NCBI RefSeq assembly: GCF_913063105.1
Contig: NZ_CAJXYQ010000003.1
Coordinates: 310,001-374,000, forward strand
DNA: 64,000 bases
Reading direction: 5' to 3'
From: an uncultured Draconibacterium sp.
Lineage (GTDB): Bacteria; Bacteroidota; Bacteroidia; Bacteroidales; Prolixibacteraceae
The notes beneath the pieces are model-generated. The model ran no database searches, was not told where the DNA came from, and was given only the letters and a program-made list of their open reading frames with translations. Of the stretch, positions 1-10,100 are shown piece by piece (positions within the stretch are counted from its first letter, which is position 1; every line of letters begins with the position of its first letter). Both the position numbers and the translations under genes were made by a program.

Positions 1-150
1 AATGCCAAAGTGAAAATTATTGCCCAAACAGCTTTTGCTCAGGATCAGGACGCGTTAATGGCCTTAAATGTTGGCTGCAACGATTTTATTACAAAACCGG
101 TAAACAAAAAAGAACTATTCCAGAGTTTGAGTTCGTTATTTGCCCGGTAA
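1..150 (+). CDS. C-terminal end of a receiver domain (partial, cut by window edge)
   Basis: The reading frame is open from base 1 to a TAA at 148-150 and gives 49 residues. They match the last third of a response-regulator receiver domain: a hydrophobic strand followed by Ala-Gln-Thr-Ala, an alpha-4 helix, Gly-Cys-Asn-Asp-Phe, and the conserved Lys-Pro (switch lysine) in Phe-Ile-Thr-Lys-Pro-Val. The protein ends shortly after the last helix, so the receiver is C-terminal, as in the hybrid kinases at 3771-7196 and 7187-13114 nearby. It points toward the minus-strand kinase run (convergent, 56 bp apart). Whether it is a stand-alone regulator or the tail of a hybrid kinase cannot be told from the window. 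Confidence 0.8.
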   Translation, partial: NAKVKIIAQTAFAQDQDALMALNVGCNDFITKPVNKKELFQSLSSLFAR

Positions 151-206
151 ACTCTGGCGGCATATGTTGTGCCTTTTTACCTTGCAGACTTTAGTTTGCA
201 AAAAAC

Positions 207-1394
207 TTAGTTGCTAACCGGCAAACTGAAGCTGAATTCACTTCCGCTTCCAAGTGTGCTCCTGGCAGAAATTTTACCTTTATGCGAATCAATAATTTTC
301 TTAACAATGGCTAAGCCTAAGCCTGTCGATTTTTCTCCGGCTGTTGATTTTGTTGAGGTCGTTTGAAAATCCTTAAAAAGGAAATTCAGTTCCTCTTCAG
401 CAATGCCTTTTCCTTCATCAATAACCCGGGTTACCAGCTGCGAATCTTCAGTGTTTACTTTAATCCATATCGTTTTTCCATCGTGCGAATATTTAATGGC
501 GTTGCTTAGCAGGTTATTTATTACCTGTTCAATTTTATCTTTGTCGCACAGCACCTTTGTTTGCTCACCGGCTTTCTCGAAAATTATTAGCTGCGATTTT
601 TTCTTTGCAAACATTTGGTTTTGAGCAATACAATTTGAAACAATCTGGTAAAAATCCCACTCTTTAAAATCCAGATCCAGAATGCCCGATTCTATTTTCG
701 AGGTATCCAGGAAGTCTTCAATAAGCTTTAATGAGTACGCACAGCGGTCGTTTATAATTTTCAGGAACTCCATTTTTTCTTTTTCCGGATAACCGTTAAA
801 ATCAGAAACCAAAAGTTCAGAGAAATTGTAAGCATTACCAATCGGATTTCGTAAGTCGTGCGCCACTATACCCACATATTTATTTTTCTCAATATTTAAG
901 TGTTTTAACCTGTTGTTGGCTGATTCTAGTTCATGCGTTCGTTCTTTTACCTTTTCCTCCAAATGAGCGTTTGCTTCTTTTAATTTAACCAGAAGTTTTT
1001 TGTTGTTTGTTATTAACTCGTGTTTTTCAAAAGCTTCCTTTATGGCTAAATCCAGCTCAACCGGACTCCAGGGTTTTGTGAGGTAACGAAATACCTGCCC
1101 CTCATTTATTGCACCAACTACTGCTTCAATATCGGAGTAGCCTGTTAAAATTAATTTTAAAGCATCGGGGTATTTATTTTTTATCCGGTTAAAAAAGTCA
1201 ACACCTGTCATTCCGGGCATGCGTTGGTCTGATAAAACTACCTGAATGGGTTGTTCCTCCATTATTTTAATTGCATCGTTCCCGTTTGTTGCCGTGTGCA
1301 CTTTATATTTTCTTCGAAACTGACGAAAAATAGATTTGGTAATTTCCACTTCATCGTCAATAACCAACAAGTGTTGTTGAAATTCGTTGTTCAT
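207..1394 (-). CDS. Response regulator-histidine kinase fusion (receiver + HisKA + HATPase)
   Basis: This 395-residue cytoplasmic protein has a receiver at its N-terminus (about 9-120), with acidic pocket D13-D14, phosphoacceptor D56 in Ser-Asp-Gln-Arg-Met-Pro, T84 and K107. A charged coiled coil follows (about 125-165), then a HisKA dimerisation helix with H179 in the motif AHDLRNP, and an ATPase domain with the N box NLLSNAIKYS, a DEGKG box and GLGLAIVKKI. The receiver-first order suggests it accepts phosphate from another kinase and passes it on or is tuned by it. It is the last gene of the minus-strand signalling run, 7 bp after the preceding kinase gene. No output domain is visible, so its target is unknown. 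Confidence 0.9.
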   Translation of the reverse strand: MNNEFQQHLLVIDDEVEITKSIFRQFRRKYKVHTATNGNDAIKIMEEQPIQVVLSDQRMPGMTGVDFFNRIKNKYPDALKLILTGYSDIEAVVGAINEGQVFRYLTKPWSPVELDLAIKEAFEKHELITNNKKLLVKLKEANAHLEEKVKERTHELESANNRLKHLNIEKNKYVGIVAHDLRNPIGNAYNFSELLVSDFNGYPEKEKMEFLKIINDRCAYSLKLIEDFLDTSKIESGILDLDFKEWDFYQIVSNCIAQNQMFAKKKSQLIIFEKAGEQTKVLCDKDKIEQVINNLLSNAIKYSHDGKTIWIKVNTEDSQLVTRVIDEGKGIAEEELNFLFKDFQTTSTKSTAGEKSTGLGLAIVKKIIDSHKGKISARSTLGSGSEFSFSLPVSN

Positions 1395-1401
1395 TGTTCT
1401 T

Positions 1402-2664
1402 CTAAGATTTAATAATTTCCGGTATCGTAATCGTAAAAGTTGAACCCCGTTCGGGTTCTGATTCTACTTCTATTGTTCCTTTATGTAAATCGCTTATTAT
1501 TTTATAGCTTATGCTTAAGCCAAGTCCGGTACCTGCACCAACCGGTTTTGTGGTAAAAAACGGATTAAATATTTTGTCAATTGTTTCTTTATCAATGCCA
1601 CACCCATTGTCGGCTACTGAAATACCAAGCTGCTTGTCGGTTTTTTTTAGGCTTAATATAACAGAGCCTTTAATATCAACTGCATAAATGGCGTTAATTA
1701 AAATATTCAGCAAAGCCTGGTTTAATTGCCCGGGGTAACAATCGGTAAATAACTGCTCAGGGGCAATCAGTTTAAAATCGATTTCTTTTTTATCAAGCTC
1801 TGGTTTTATAATTGAAAGTGTTGAATTAATATTTTCAACCAGATCGATGTGTTTTATCTCTGATTCATCAAGTCGCGAGAATTTGCGTAAATCCTCCACA
1901 ATACGTTTTACTCTCTCAACCCCGGTTTGCGATTCGGTTAGTACATCCGAGATATCTTCTGTTAAATAATCGAATTCGAATTGTGTTTTTATGTTGTGCA
2001 GTAATTTTAAGGCACTTGAGTTTTCGGATGAAGCAAGTTCTTTTTCGAGTTTTGTAAACGCCTCAAAAATTTCGGAAGTATATTTTTTTAGCTCGTGTAA
2101 ATTGTTGGTTACAAAGGCAATGGGGTTGTTAATTTCGTGTGCAACACCGGCAACCATTTGCCCCAACGCATTCATTTTTTCGGAGTGAATAAGCATTTGC
2201 TGTGTTTCCCGGAGTTCTTTTAATGTTTTTTCCAGTTTCGATTTTTCTTTTAATAATTGCCGCTGTAAATTATTCACCTCCTGGTTTAAGCGGCTCATTT
2301 TTTTATTGGCATCGAATAAAGCCAGCGAATCGGGTTCAGCATAGATAAAAAACTGCTCCTCTTTTCTGTAAATATGCGCCTGTAGTCCAAACGAAATATC
2401 GGTAAAATTCCCAATGGTTAATAAGCCTTTAAAAATGCAGTGGTGTTGATTAGGGGGAAGTTCTTTCAATTTCCCAAAATCAGGGTTGATAAGAAAGCAA
2501 GAGGGTTCTAATGTTTCTTCTGATGTTTTTAAAAGGCTGCACATCAGGTTGTTGGCGTAAAGAAGTGTTTCGTTGGAATTGTACAGAGCCAAAGCAACAT
2601 TTTCTGATGATAATTTCAATTCAGAAATAACAGCATCCCAGTCTTTTAGTAAATTAGCGTCCAT
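1402..2664 (-). CDS. Sensor histidine kinase with PAS-like N-terminus
   Basis: The protein has 420 residues. Residues 1-115 look like a divergent PAS fold (a Leu-Tyr-Asn-Ser-Asn-Glu-Thr strand and a later Phe-Ile-Tyr-Ala-Glu strand). A coiled coil follows (about 120-165), then a HisKA H box with H176 in AHEINNP (a form typical of NtrB-like and multi-PAS kinases), and a C-terminal HATPase with NILINAIYAV, DNGCGI and GTGLGLSISYKI. No membrane segment is seen, so it senses something in the cytoplasm. It lies 6 bp downstream of the 153-residue unknown gene and 7 bp upstream of the receiver-kinase gene, so they are very probably co-transcribed. The stimulus is unknown. Confidence 0.88.
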   Translation of the reverse strand: MDANLLKDWDAVISELKLSSENVALALYNSNETLLYANNLMCSLLKTSEETLEPSCFLINPDFGKLKELPPNQHHCIFKGLLTIGNFTDISFGLQAHIYRKEEQFFIYAEPDSLALFDANKKMSRLNQEVNNLQRQLLKEKSKLEKTLKELRETQQMLIHSEKMNALGQMVAGVAHEINNPIAFVTNNLHELKKYTSEIFEAFTKLEKELASSENSSALKLLHNIKTQFEFDYLTEDISDVLTESQTGVERVKRIVEDLRKFSRLDESEIKHIDLVENINSTLSIIKPELDKKEIDFKLIAPEQLFTDCYPGQLNQALLNILINAIYAVDIKGSVILSLKKTDKQLGISVADNGCGIDKETIDKIFNPFFTTKPVGAGTGLGLSISYKIISDLHKGTIEVESEPERGSTFTITIPEIIKS

Positions 2665-2670
2665 GTTTAT

Positions 2671-3132
2671 TTAATGCGACGACAGAGGAGCGTCAATTTC
2701 GGCCTCGGCCAATTGATTAAACAATGGAATATTTACCTGCATCCATTTATAAAACGGAAGTATTTGCTTGTTGCAATTCTCCGATAATTCTGTTTCGTAA
2801 ATAGTTATCCAGGTATTAAGTTGTGCTGCCCAGTATGTAGAGCTAAAATTGCGCGAACGATAGGCGCGGAAAACCCACAGTACGGTATCAACCAAAACCT
2901 CGGGAATATAATTCTCAAATACGGATTCCATAAACCGGGCATGATTGGCATGGTTGTCTTTCATCATTTCAATGTTGTCTTTGCCAACCAGGTTTTTTAT
3001 ATCCGAACGGTTAAGCATGGTTTTGTTCATCGTTTCAACCAGTGAAGTTAACTTTTGGCTAAATTCGTTTTGGGCTTCTTTTGAAGGCTGATGAAGTGAT
3101 GCCGCCGTTTTTAATAAAATTTGTTTCGTCAT
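2671..3132 (-). CDS. Small helical protein of unknown function in the signalling run
   Basis: This is a 153-residue protein I do not recognise. It is predicted to be almost wholly alpha-helical, with no signal peptide or membrane segment. The central part is rich in aromatic residues (Trp-Val-Phe-Arg-Ala-Tyr, Ser-Thr-Tyr-Trp, Asn-Thr-Trp-Ile-Thr-Ile-Tyr, Phe-Tyr-Lys-Trp-Met) and holds a His pair (Asn-His-Ala-Asn-His). That pattern would suit a globin-like or four-helix sensor bundle, but this is only a fold impression. It starts 7 bp after the stop of the cobalamin-binding gene and is followed 6 bp later by a kinase gene, so translation is probably coupled. Its position suggests a partner of the B12 protein or the kinase. 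Confidence 0.7.
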   Translation of the reverse strand: MTKQILLKTAASLHQPSKEAQNEFSQKLTSLVETMNKTMLNRSDIKNLVGKDNIEMMKDNHANHARFMESVFENYIPEVLVDTVLWVFRAYRSRNFSSTYWAAQLNTWITIYETELSENCNKQILPFYKWMQVNIPLFNQLAEAEIDAPLSSH

Positions 3133-3139
3133 TTTGGTT

Positions 3140-3784
3140 TTATTTTAGGTTTCTTAAATAGTTATCCAATTCATATAAATCAGAGAAAAGTAAAATATCT
3201 TTCCACTCAGCCAAAGTGGTTTCGGTAGCATGTGCCAAAGCTTGTCCGCCAATAATGATTGTTATTTCCGGAAATTCACTTTTAAGCTTGTTGAGCATTA
3301 GTTTTAACTGCGCAAAGTTGAAATAGACACTTAACGAGAGTGCAACAACATCAGGTTGTACTTCTTTAATGTATTTTATCAGTTCAGAAGTTGGAAATCC
3401 TGTTCCCAGAAAAAAGCTTTCCCACTTGTTCATTTCAAACACATCGGCCACCATTTTTATTCCAACCTGGTGTTCTTCTTTATCTACACAAGCTAAAACC
3501 ACCTTTTTACCGCTGTACTTTTCGGGTATAACATCTGCGTAAAACGAATTCAGAATACCTTCGGTGATGGCGGTAGCCAAATGCTCGGCAGCAACCGAAA
3601 TTTTGTTTTGCTCCCACAGTTTACCTACTTCGTAAAGCGCTGGCTTCATTACATTCTCGTATAGTTCTTTCAGCGATTTCTCAGACTGAATATACGAATT
3701 GCAAAGCTGCTGTGCCTTCTTTCTTTTGCCAGCCAGTAAGGCATTTAAATAGCCAGTTGAAATTTGCGAATCATTGATTTCCAT
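3140..3784 (-). CDS. Stand-alone cobalamin (B12)-binding protein with W-x9-EH motif
   Basis: The 214-residue protein has the two-part layout of B12-binding modules. A four-helix cap (about 10-90) carries W57 and E67-H68, an exact W-x9-EH motif known from CarH/LitR-type adenosylcobalamin photoreceptors. A Rossmann-like domain (about 93-210) carries E103-x-H105-x-x-G108, the base-off ligand motif with Glu in place of the usual Asp, then Ser-Leu-Ser and Gly-Gly-Gln-Ala-Leu. There is no MerR DNA-binding domain and no methyltransferase neighbour, so it is probably a sensor rather than a corrinoid carrier. Its start overlaps the end of the upstream hybrid kinase by 14 bp, which favours coupled synthesis. 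The residue after W57 is Glu, so the His that in CarH would give light-state bis-His ligation may be missing. Confidence 0.85.
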   Translation of the reverse strand: MEINDSQISTGYLNALLAGKRKKAQQLCNSYIQSEKSLKELYENVMKPALYEVGKLWEQNKISVAAEHLATAITEGILNSFYADVIPEKYSGKKVVLACVDKEEHQVGIKMVADVFEMNKWESFFLGTGFPTSELIKYIKEVQPDVVALSLSVYFNFAQLKLMLNKLKSEFPEITIIIGGQALAHATETTLAEWKDILLFSDLYELDNYLRNLK

Positions 3785-6700
3785 TTGTAAACTGTTTTAC
3801 AATTTCAATCATTTTTTTCTTGTTAACAGGTTTGGTAAGGTAATCGTTGGCTCCCAGGTTTATGGCCTGCTCAATAGTGCCCTGGTTGGCAAAAGCCGAT
3901 TGCACCACAATGTGGCAATCGGGTAACTTGCTTCTTATCAATGGAATTAAATCCAATCCACTTACATCGGGTAGCTTTAAATCAACAAAAACGATATTAA
4001 AAGTATGGTTGTTTAAAAGCGACTTACAGCTGCGTCCATCTCTTGCAATACTCACTTTAAGTTGAAAATCTTTTAGAATGATTTCGATGTACCTGCTTGA
4101 ATGCTCATCATCCTCAACCAAAAGAACAGAGCAGTCGCCAGTAAATTTTTTTGTTTCAGGGAGCTCAAAATTAAATACCTCATGGTTGTGGTTATTCAGG
4201 GGTAACCCAATGGATATGTTGGTGCCTAATTCGGGTTCTGAAATTACGTCAATTGTTGCATTCATAAGTTCCAGAATACCTTTGGCAATGGGTAATCCCA
4301 GCCCCAAACCTTCGTAACCTCTTGTTAAACTTTCGTCTCCTTGCCTGAAAAAATCGAATATTAGCTTAAGTTTTTCAGGTTTAATACCTGCGCCGGTGTC
4401 TTTAATATTTATTTCAACCTGCGAATCGTTCTTTAAACATTCAAAGGTAATACTTCCTTTTGTAGTGAATTTGAAGGCGTTATCAATAATTCTGACCAGA
4501 ATTGCTTTAAGCCTTGATGCATCAATTTGTACGGTAGTTTTGTCTGCTATATTGGAGTTAAAAAAGAAATCGATATGTTGCAGTTCGTTTTTATACCGCT
4601 CTTTACTGTAGTAGTACACTTCAGAAATTAAATCGGCTAAATCAACCTCGGAAAGGCTTATTTTAAACTGATTTTGCTGAATTTGCGAAGCTTCCAGCAA
4701 ATCATTAACAGTGCTTAACAGGCGGTTACTTCCTTTCTGAACATGTTCAATATATTCTTTTTGAGAAGGGTCTAATTCTGTTGATCCCAAAATATCGGTA
4801 AAGCCCATAATTCCATTTAACGGAGTGCGAATTTCGTGACTCATGTTCATTAAAAATGCCGATTTCAGGCGGTCGCTTTCCTGGGCTTTTTGTGTTTGTT
4901 TTAATAATTCGTTTTCGTATTCAATACGCTCGGTAATGTCGCGGATAATAGAAACGATTTGAATGAGCTTGCCATTGTTATCATAAAGAGGAGAAACTGA
5001 AACCTCGAAATCTTGTATTTTCCCGCCTCTTGTACTGAATTTTTTGTAGTAAGGGCTTATGTCGATATGTTTTTCTACCTTTTTAATCACATTTGCAGAG
5101 TGTTCCTCGTCTTCAGCAGTTACAGTTACATTTGCAAAAGAAAATTCATTCATTTTTTTGGGATCGATTTCAAATTTATTTAATCCCTTACTGTTAATAT
5201 TAAGCAATGTTCCCTGTGGCGAAAGTATGGCAATAATATCGTTGTTGTCTTCAAAAAGTTTTCGGAATTGTTGTTCGCTTTGGGCAAGCCTTTTTCTGCT
5301 TTCAACTCTTTCAGTATTGTCGTAATTTACCCCAATTAAATGAGGTTTATCCAGTTCTACATATTTTGCAAAAGCTTTTATGTAGCGAATACCTTTGGCA
5401 CTATGGTTAATACGGAATTGAAAATCAAGTATCCCTTTAGTTTCAATCGCTTCATTAATTTTTTGTTTGGCAAAATCTAAATCTTCCGGTAGAACTGCGT
5501 TTTCCCAGTTTTGATAGTTTAACGATTCATCGCCTTTTTGTACCCCGTAAATGCTATACATTAAATCATCCCAATACAGTTCCTGGCTATCGAGGTTCCA
5601 GTCCCAAACGCCATTAATTACCGACTGGTTGGCAATTTCCAACCTGTGCTTTAATAATTTTAATTGGTTGTGTGCGTTTTGCAGTTCAGAAATATCTGTT
5701 GACGAAATCTGTACGGAAATTACTTCATTGTTAAGGTTAAATACGGGGGCATATTTCGACAGGAACGCAAAGGCTTTTCCTGCAACCTGCGTTTCATTTC
5801 TAAAGCTCAGTTTCTCTCCTGTTTGAAAACATTTGGTGAGGCGTTCAAAAATTAAATCGGCTTGTTGTTTATCTAAAAAATCCCAGAGTGTTTTCCCCAG
5901 AAAATCTTGAGCTTCTCCGCCCATATTCTGTGCTGCATTTTCATTAATTACAAGCACTTTCCCTTCTGAGCTGAAAGTGGCAATACCGTTTGGGACGTTG
6001 TCGTATAATGTTTTATAATTGATATCTGCTTGTTTAATTTCTTCTCTGTACGCTTTTCGGTTACGAATATCACGTGTTGCGCCTTGTAAACCAATAAGTT
6101 TGCCTTTGCTGTTTAGTAAGGGTTTTCCAACTATTTCAACAGGAATTAATTCTTTTTCTTTATTAAACAGATACGATTCAAAAGTTACGTGTTTAAAGTT
6201 TTTAAAATCATTGAGTGTGCGAAGAGCCAGTCGGGCCATTTTTGCAAAATGAATCCATGAGGTATGCGAATAGAGTGGGGTACCAATCCATTCGGCGGGT
6301 TTATAGCCAAAAATATCGAAGAGTGCCGGGCTTAAGTAAGTGAAATTAAGCCTTTTATCCATTTGCCAAATGCAGTCGGCCGAATTTACGGTCATCATTC
6401 TGAACTTGTCTTTGGTTGCAATAAGTTCCTGTTTGTTTTTGGTTTCAACCGTAATATCTTTAATAACGCCAAATACCGCATTTCGGGTTTTACTGTATTC
6501 AGCTATCGATTCAATTGTTTTTATCGTTCCCGTTTTAGGGCCTTTAATTTCGAATTGAACATTGTAAGGTTTTGCACCATTAACAAGCTGTTTTAGTGCT
6601 TTGTCAAGCGGCTTTCTGTATTTCGATAAGGGAATTTTCTGAACAAACTCAATATCGTGGACTTTGTCTTCCAGCTCATAAATTGTTTGTGCTCCTTTTG

Positions 6701-7196
6701 ATGTATACACCATGTTTGTGTTTAAATCAAACTCCCAATTGCCGGTAAGTCCTAAATCTTCAGCTCGTTCTAAAATTTTTAATTGCTTTTTGTTTTCTTT
6801 TTTATATTGTACCTGTTCGGTAATGTCATGAATGTAGCCTTCGATATAAATGGCATTTTCATTTTCAAAAACACCCTTGCCGTATTCTTCCAGCCACAAA
6901 ATTTTACCACTTTTTGTAGTAACAGAATAGTTTACTTTAAACGATTGTTTTTTCTCCAGTGCCTGGTTTATAGTACTTCGAACTTCATCTCGGTTGTTAG
7001 TATTAATTATTTTATTGAAAGTGATTTTGTTAACTTCCTTCATCGAATACCCAAGTATGTCGATTACTTTGTCCGACATTTGAAGCATGGTCCACCCAGC
7101 ATCGTTTTTACAGCGGAAAACTATACCCGGTAAAATATTGTGCAAGTTGCTATTGGTAATATCGTTCTGCTTCATAATCTGAAAACTTAAATCCAT
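3771..7196 (-). CDS. Multi-PAS hybrid histidine kinase with C-terminal receiver
   Basis: The 1141-residue cytoplasmic protein carries about six consecutive PAS/PAC modules (roughly 15-130, 150-255, 265-380, 390-505, 515-635, 640-760). They are recognisable from repeated endings of the type DITEQ, DIRNRK and IRDITERI. A HisKA domain follows, with the phospho-accepting His near residue 786 in MSHEIRTPLNG. Then come an ATPase domain with DNAFKFT, DTGAGI and GLGLGLPIAKGI, and a receiver with its Asp near residue 1070 in Val-Asp-Leu-Lys-Leu-Pro and Thr-Lys-Pro near the end. There is no membrane anchor. It overlaps the upstream CheB-CheR kinase by 10 bp and the downstream B12 gene by 14 bp, so the three are one transcription and translation unit. 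Its ligands are unknown. Confidence 0.92.
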   Translation of the reverse strand: MDLSFQIMKQNDITNSNLHNILPGIVFRCKNDAGWTMLQMSDKVIDILGYSMKEVNKITFNKIINTNNRDEVRSTINQALEKKQSFKVNYSVTTKSGKILWLEEYGKGVFENENAIYIEGYIHDITEQVQYKKENKKQLKILERAEDLGLTGNWEFDLNTNMVYTSKGAQTIYELEDKVHDIEFVQKIPLSKYRKPLDKALKQLVNGAKPYNVQFEIKGPKTGTIKTIESIAEYSKTRNAVFGVIKDITVETKNKQELIATKDKFRMMTVNSADCIWQMDKRLNFTYLSPALFDIFGYKPAEWIGTPLYSHTSWIHFAKMARLALRTLNDFKNFKHVTFESYLFNKEKELIPVEIVGKPLLNSKGKLIGLQGATRDIRNRKAYREEIKQADINYKTLYDNVPNGIATFSSEGKVLVINENAAQNMGGEAQDFLGKTLWDFLDKQQADLIFERLTKCFQTGEKLSFRNETQVAGKAFAFLSKYAPVFNLNNEVISVQISSTDISELQNAHNQLKLLKHRLEIANQSVINGVWDWNLDSQELYWDDLMYSIYGVQKGDESLNYQNWENAVLPEDLDFAKQKINEAIETKGILDFQFRINHSAKGIRYIKAFAKYVELDKPHLIGVNYDNTERVESRKRLAQSEQQFRKLFEDNNDIIAILSPQGTLLNINSKGLNKFEIDPKKMNEFSFANVTVTAEDEEHSANVIKKVEKHIDISPYYKKFSTRGGKIQDFEVSVSPLYDNNGKLIQIVSIIRDITERIEYENELLKQTQKAQESDRLKSAFLMNMSHEIRTPLNGIMGFTDILGSTELDPSQKEYIEHVQKGSNRLLSTVNDLLEASQIQQNQFKISLSEVDLADLISEVYYYSKERYKNELQHIDFFFNSNIADKTTVQIDASRLKAILVRIIDNAFKFTTKGSITFECLKNDSQVEINIKDTGAGIKPEKLKLIFDFFRQGDESLTRGYEGLGLGLPIAKGILELMNATIDVISEPELGTNISIGLPLNNHNHEVFNFELPETKKFTGDCSVLLVEDDEHSSRYIEIILKDFQLKVSIARDGRSCKSLLNNHTFNIVFVDLKLPDVSGLDLIPLIRSKLPDCHIVVQSAFANQGTIEQAINLGANDYLTKPVNKKKMIEIVKQFTNGNQ

Positions 7197-10100
7197 TCTT
7201 GAAGTGTTTCGAATAAAGTGGTCTTCTGAATCGGTTTTGTAAGGTAGGCCTTACAGCCCAATTCCATACACTTTTCTTTTTCGTCGGGCATGGCATAAGC
7301 AGTTTGTGCTATAATTTTAGCTTCAGGGTTTAACTCCAGAATTTGTTTAATTGCCTCAAAGCCATTTAGTTTGGGCATTCTTATATCCATTAACACCAGG
7401 TTAATGTTTTGATTGTTTTTAAACTGTTCAACCGCAGATAAACCATCCTCGGCAATTAGTAGCTTGCATCCCTTGTTTTTTAATAGCTCTGTAAAATACA
7501 GCTGCACAATTTTATCGTCTTCAGCAATAAGTATGGTTTTGTTTTTCAGCAGTTCATTATCAGTCGGTACAACAGAGTGTTTTTTCAAAACAGTATTTTC
7601 TTCCATAATTTCCAGGGGTAAATAGAAACTGAAAACAGCCCCTTGGTTAAGCTCCGACTTTACGCTAATTTCTCCACCCAGGTAACTAACTATTCCTTTA
7701 CAAATTGCCAGGCCTAAACCGGTTCCGCCGTATCTGGCAACTTCGTTGTAATTAACCTGTTTAAAGCGCTCAAATATTTCGCTTTGTTTTTCTTCCGGAA
7801 TACCAATTCCTGTGTCTTGCACATAAAAATGAACTTTGTCTTCATTTATTTTGAATCCGAATTTAATGGTGCCCGTTTCGGTAAATTTAAGTGCATTGCT
7901 AAGTAAGTTTGATAATACCTGCCGCAAACGAGAGCAATCGGTTTTTATAATCAGGCTTTCTGAATTAGCCGGAATTTCAGAAACAAAAACCAGGTCATCT
8001 TTCTTTTTCTGTGTTTTAATTTGGTTAAACAAGGTTTCCAGTTCCAGCATTATTTTGCTGATATGGCAGGCCTTTTTCGTAATCTTTAATTCGTCTGATT
8101 CTATTTTTGCAACATCAATAATATCGTCAATAAGGTTAAGCAACTGTTTTGAATTTCCATCGATGATATTAATGTAATGCTCTCTTTCATCATGGCTCAA
8201 GTTTTCATTTTTTAACAAATCAGAAAATCCAATAACGCCATTCATTGGTGTACGCAATTCGTGGCTCATATTAGCCAAAAAGTAGTTTTTGTGGAAGTTG
8301 GCCAGTTCTGCTTGCTTTTTGGCTTCAATCAACTTCTCCTCGTACTCTTTGCGTTCTTGAATATCGCGGAAATTTATAACAATTGCCGGATTTCCATCCT
8401 CATCTGCCGATTTACTGAAGGTGCTTTCTATCCAGCGCCATTCGTTTTTACCGTGCTTAAAGCGGTACTGGAGCTTTGGTGTAAAATCTGATTCACTTTC
8501 AATAACTTGTTGAAGGGTTTCCAATACTTTTGGCAAATCATCGGGATGTGTTAAATCATTTGGATTACCATTTTTAACTAATTCATCGTCGTAGCCAAAC
8601 ATCTCCAGTGCAGAGTTACTGGCAAACTTAAATTTTCCATCGTAACTAACCATAACCACACCGTCGGGGGCATTCTCTATTATTCCCCGGTACATCAGGT
8701 CGGTTTTGCGTAACTCCTCTTCGGCTCTTTTTTGTTCGGTAATATCTTTATGGGCGCCAAACATTCGTATTACTTTTCCTTCTTTGTTTAAAACTGCTGC
8801 GGCTCTGTTCGAAATCCACCGCGGAGTTCCGTCTTTGTGCATCATCCTGAATTCGGCAATAAAAAATTCTCTTGGATTTTGAAGGAAATCTTGTACTTCA
8901 TTCATCATTCTTTCCCTACAATCGGGATGGAGCAGGTTCTCCCAGGTTTTAAATTCGTTTTTTAGTTCGTTGGGTTTGTAGCCCAATTGAGCCTTCCACT
9001 GTGCGCTATAAAACAATTCGTCTTTTTCAACCCACCAGTCCCATATGCCATTATCGCTGGCCGTTGTGGCAAGGTTGTAGCGTTCCTGGCTTTCTTCCAG
9101 TGCAATTCGGTTTTCTTTTTCGCTTGTAATATCAATAGCCATTTCCATACGGAGTTTACGACCATCAATCCATTCAATGGCGCGGTCGGCACATCGGTAC
9201 CATTTGCCATTTGCTTTGTTCTGAAACTCCCAAATATAGGTTTCATCCGGGTTTTCATTAAAAATGATGTTATTGGTGCAAAACTCACAAGGGAAGTCCT
9301 GGCATTGCAAAGTCTGGTGGCATTTTTTGTCCGCCGGAACCTTTCCATCTCCCCATATTTCATTAAATTTTTTATTGGTAAATACCAACTCGTAGGTATC
9401 CGGGTCGGCAACATAAACCACTTCATCAATGGCATCGAACATGGTAAGCGTTTTTTCATGCTGCTCTTCTTTAATATGCTCGGCTTTTTTACGTTCCGAA
9501 ATGTCGCGGTGCATTCCAATTAAACCAATTAACGTCCCTTTATCGTCTTTTATGGCATCGGCCCGCAATGAAACAGGGAATATATCTCCTTGTTTGTTTC
9601 TCATTTCCAATTCACCTACCCACGAATTTCCATTCATAATTTTATTAAAGACAGTGTCTGCTGCTTTCTGATTGTGATAAATAACTTTAGCAGAGTTATT
9701 TGGATAATCTCCCAATGTATATCCAAAGAGTTTGTCGAAAGCTTTGTTTTGATAAAAGTGTTTTCCATCAGCAGTGCTTAAGCCAATGGCATCAGATGAA
9801 GAATCAATGGCTTTTTGGAAATGTAGTAATTGTTTTTCGCGTTCCTTAGATTCGGTAATGTCAAGAAAAGCCCCAATAAAGCTTTTCGCTTTGCCTTTTT
9901 CATCTACTTCAAAAGGCGCATCGTTTGATTTACACCAAATCCAGTTGCCGTTTTTATGCCTGAAACGGTATTCAATTTCATCATTTTTACCTTGCGAAAG
10001 CTTTTTCATATGCAAGGCAATTTTTTCCTGGTCTTTGAGATGAAAAAGCGTAAAAAACTCTTCATCTGTCATGGCATTCATTTCAGCTTTAGAATATCCT

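Noticed and set aside
8962..9523. Two long opposite-strand frames of about 180 codons inside the CheB-CheR kinase gene
   Set aside because: They lie in other frames of a conserved PAS-rich gene, show odd residue composition and no family resemblance; they are shadows of the codon pattern.
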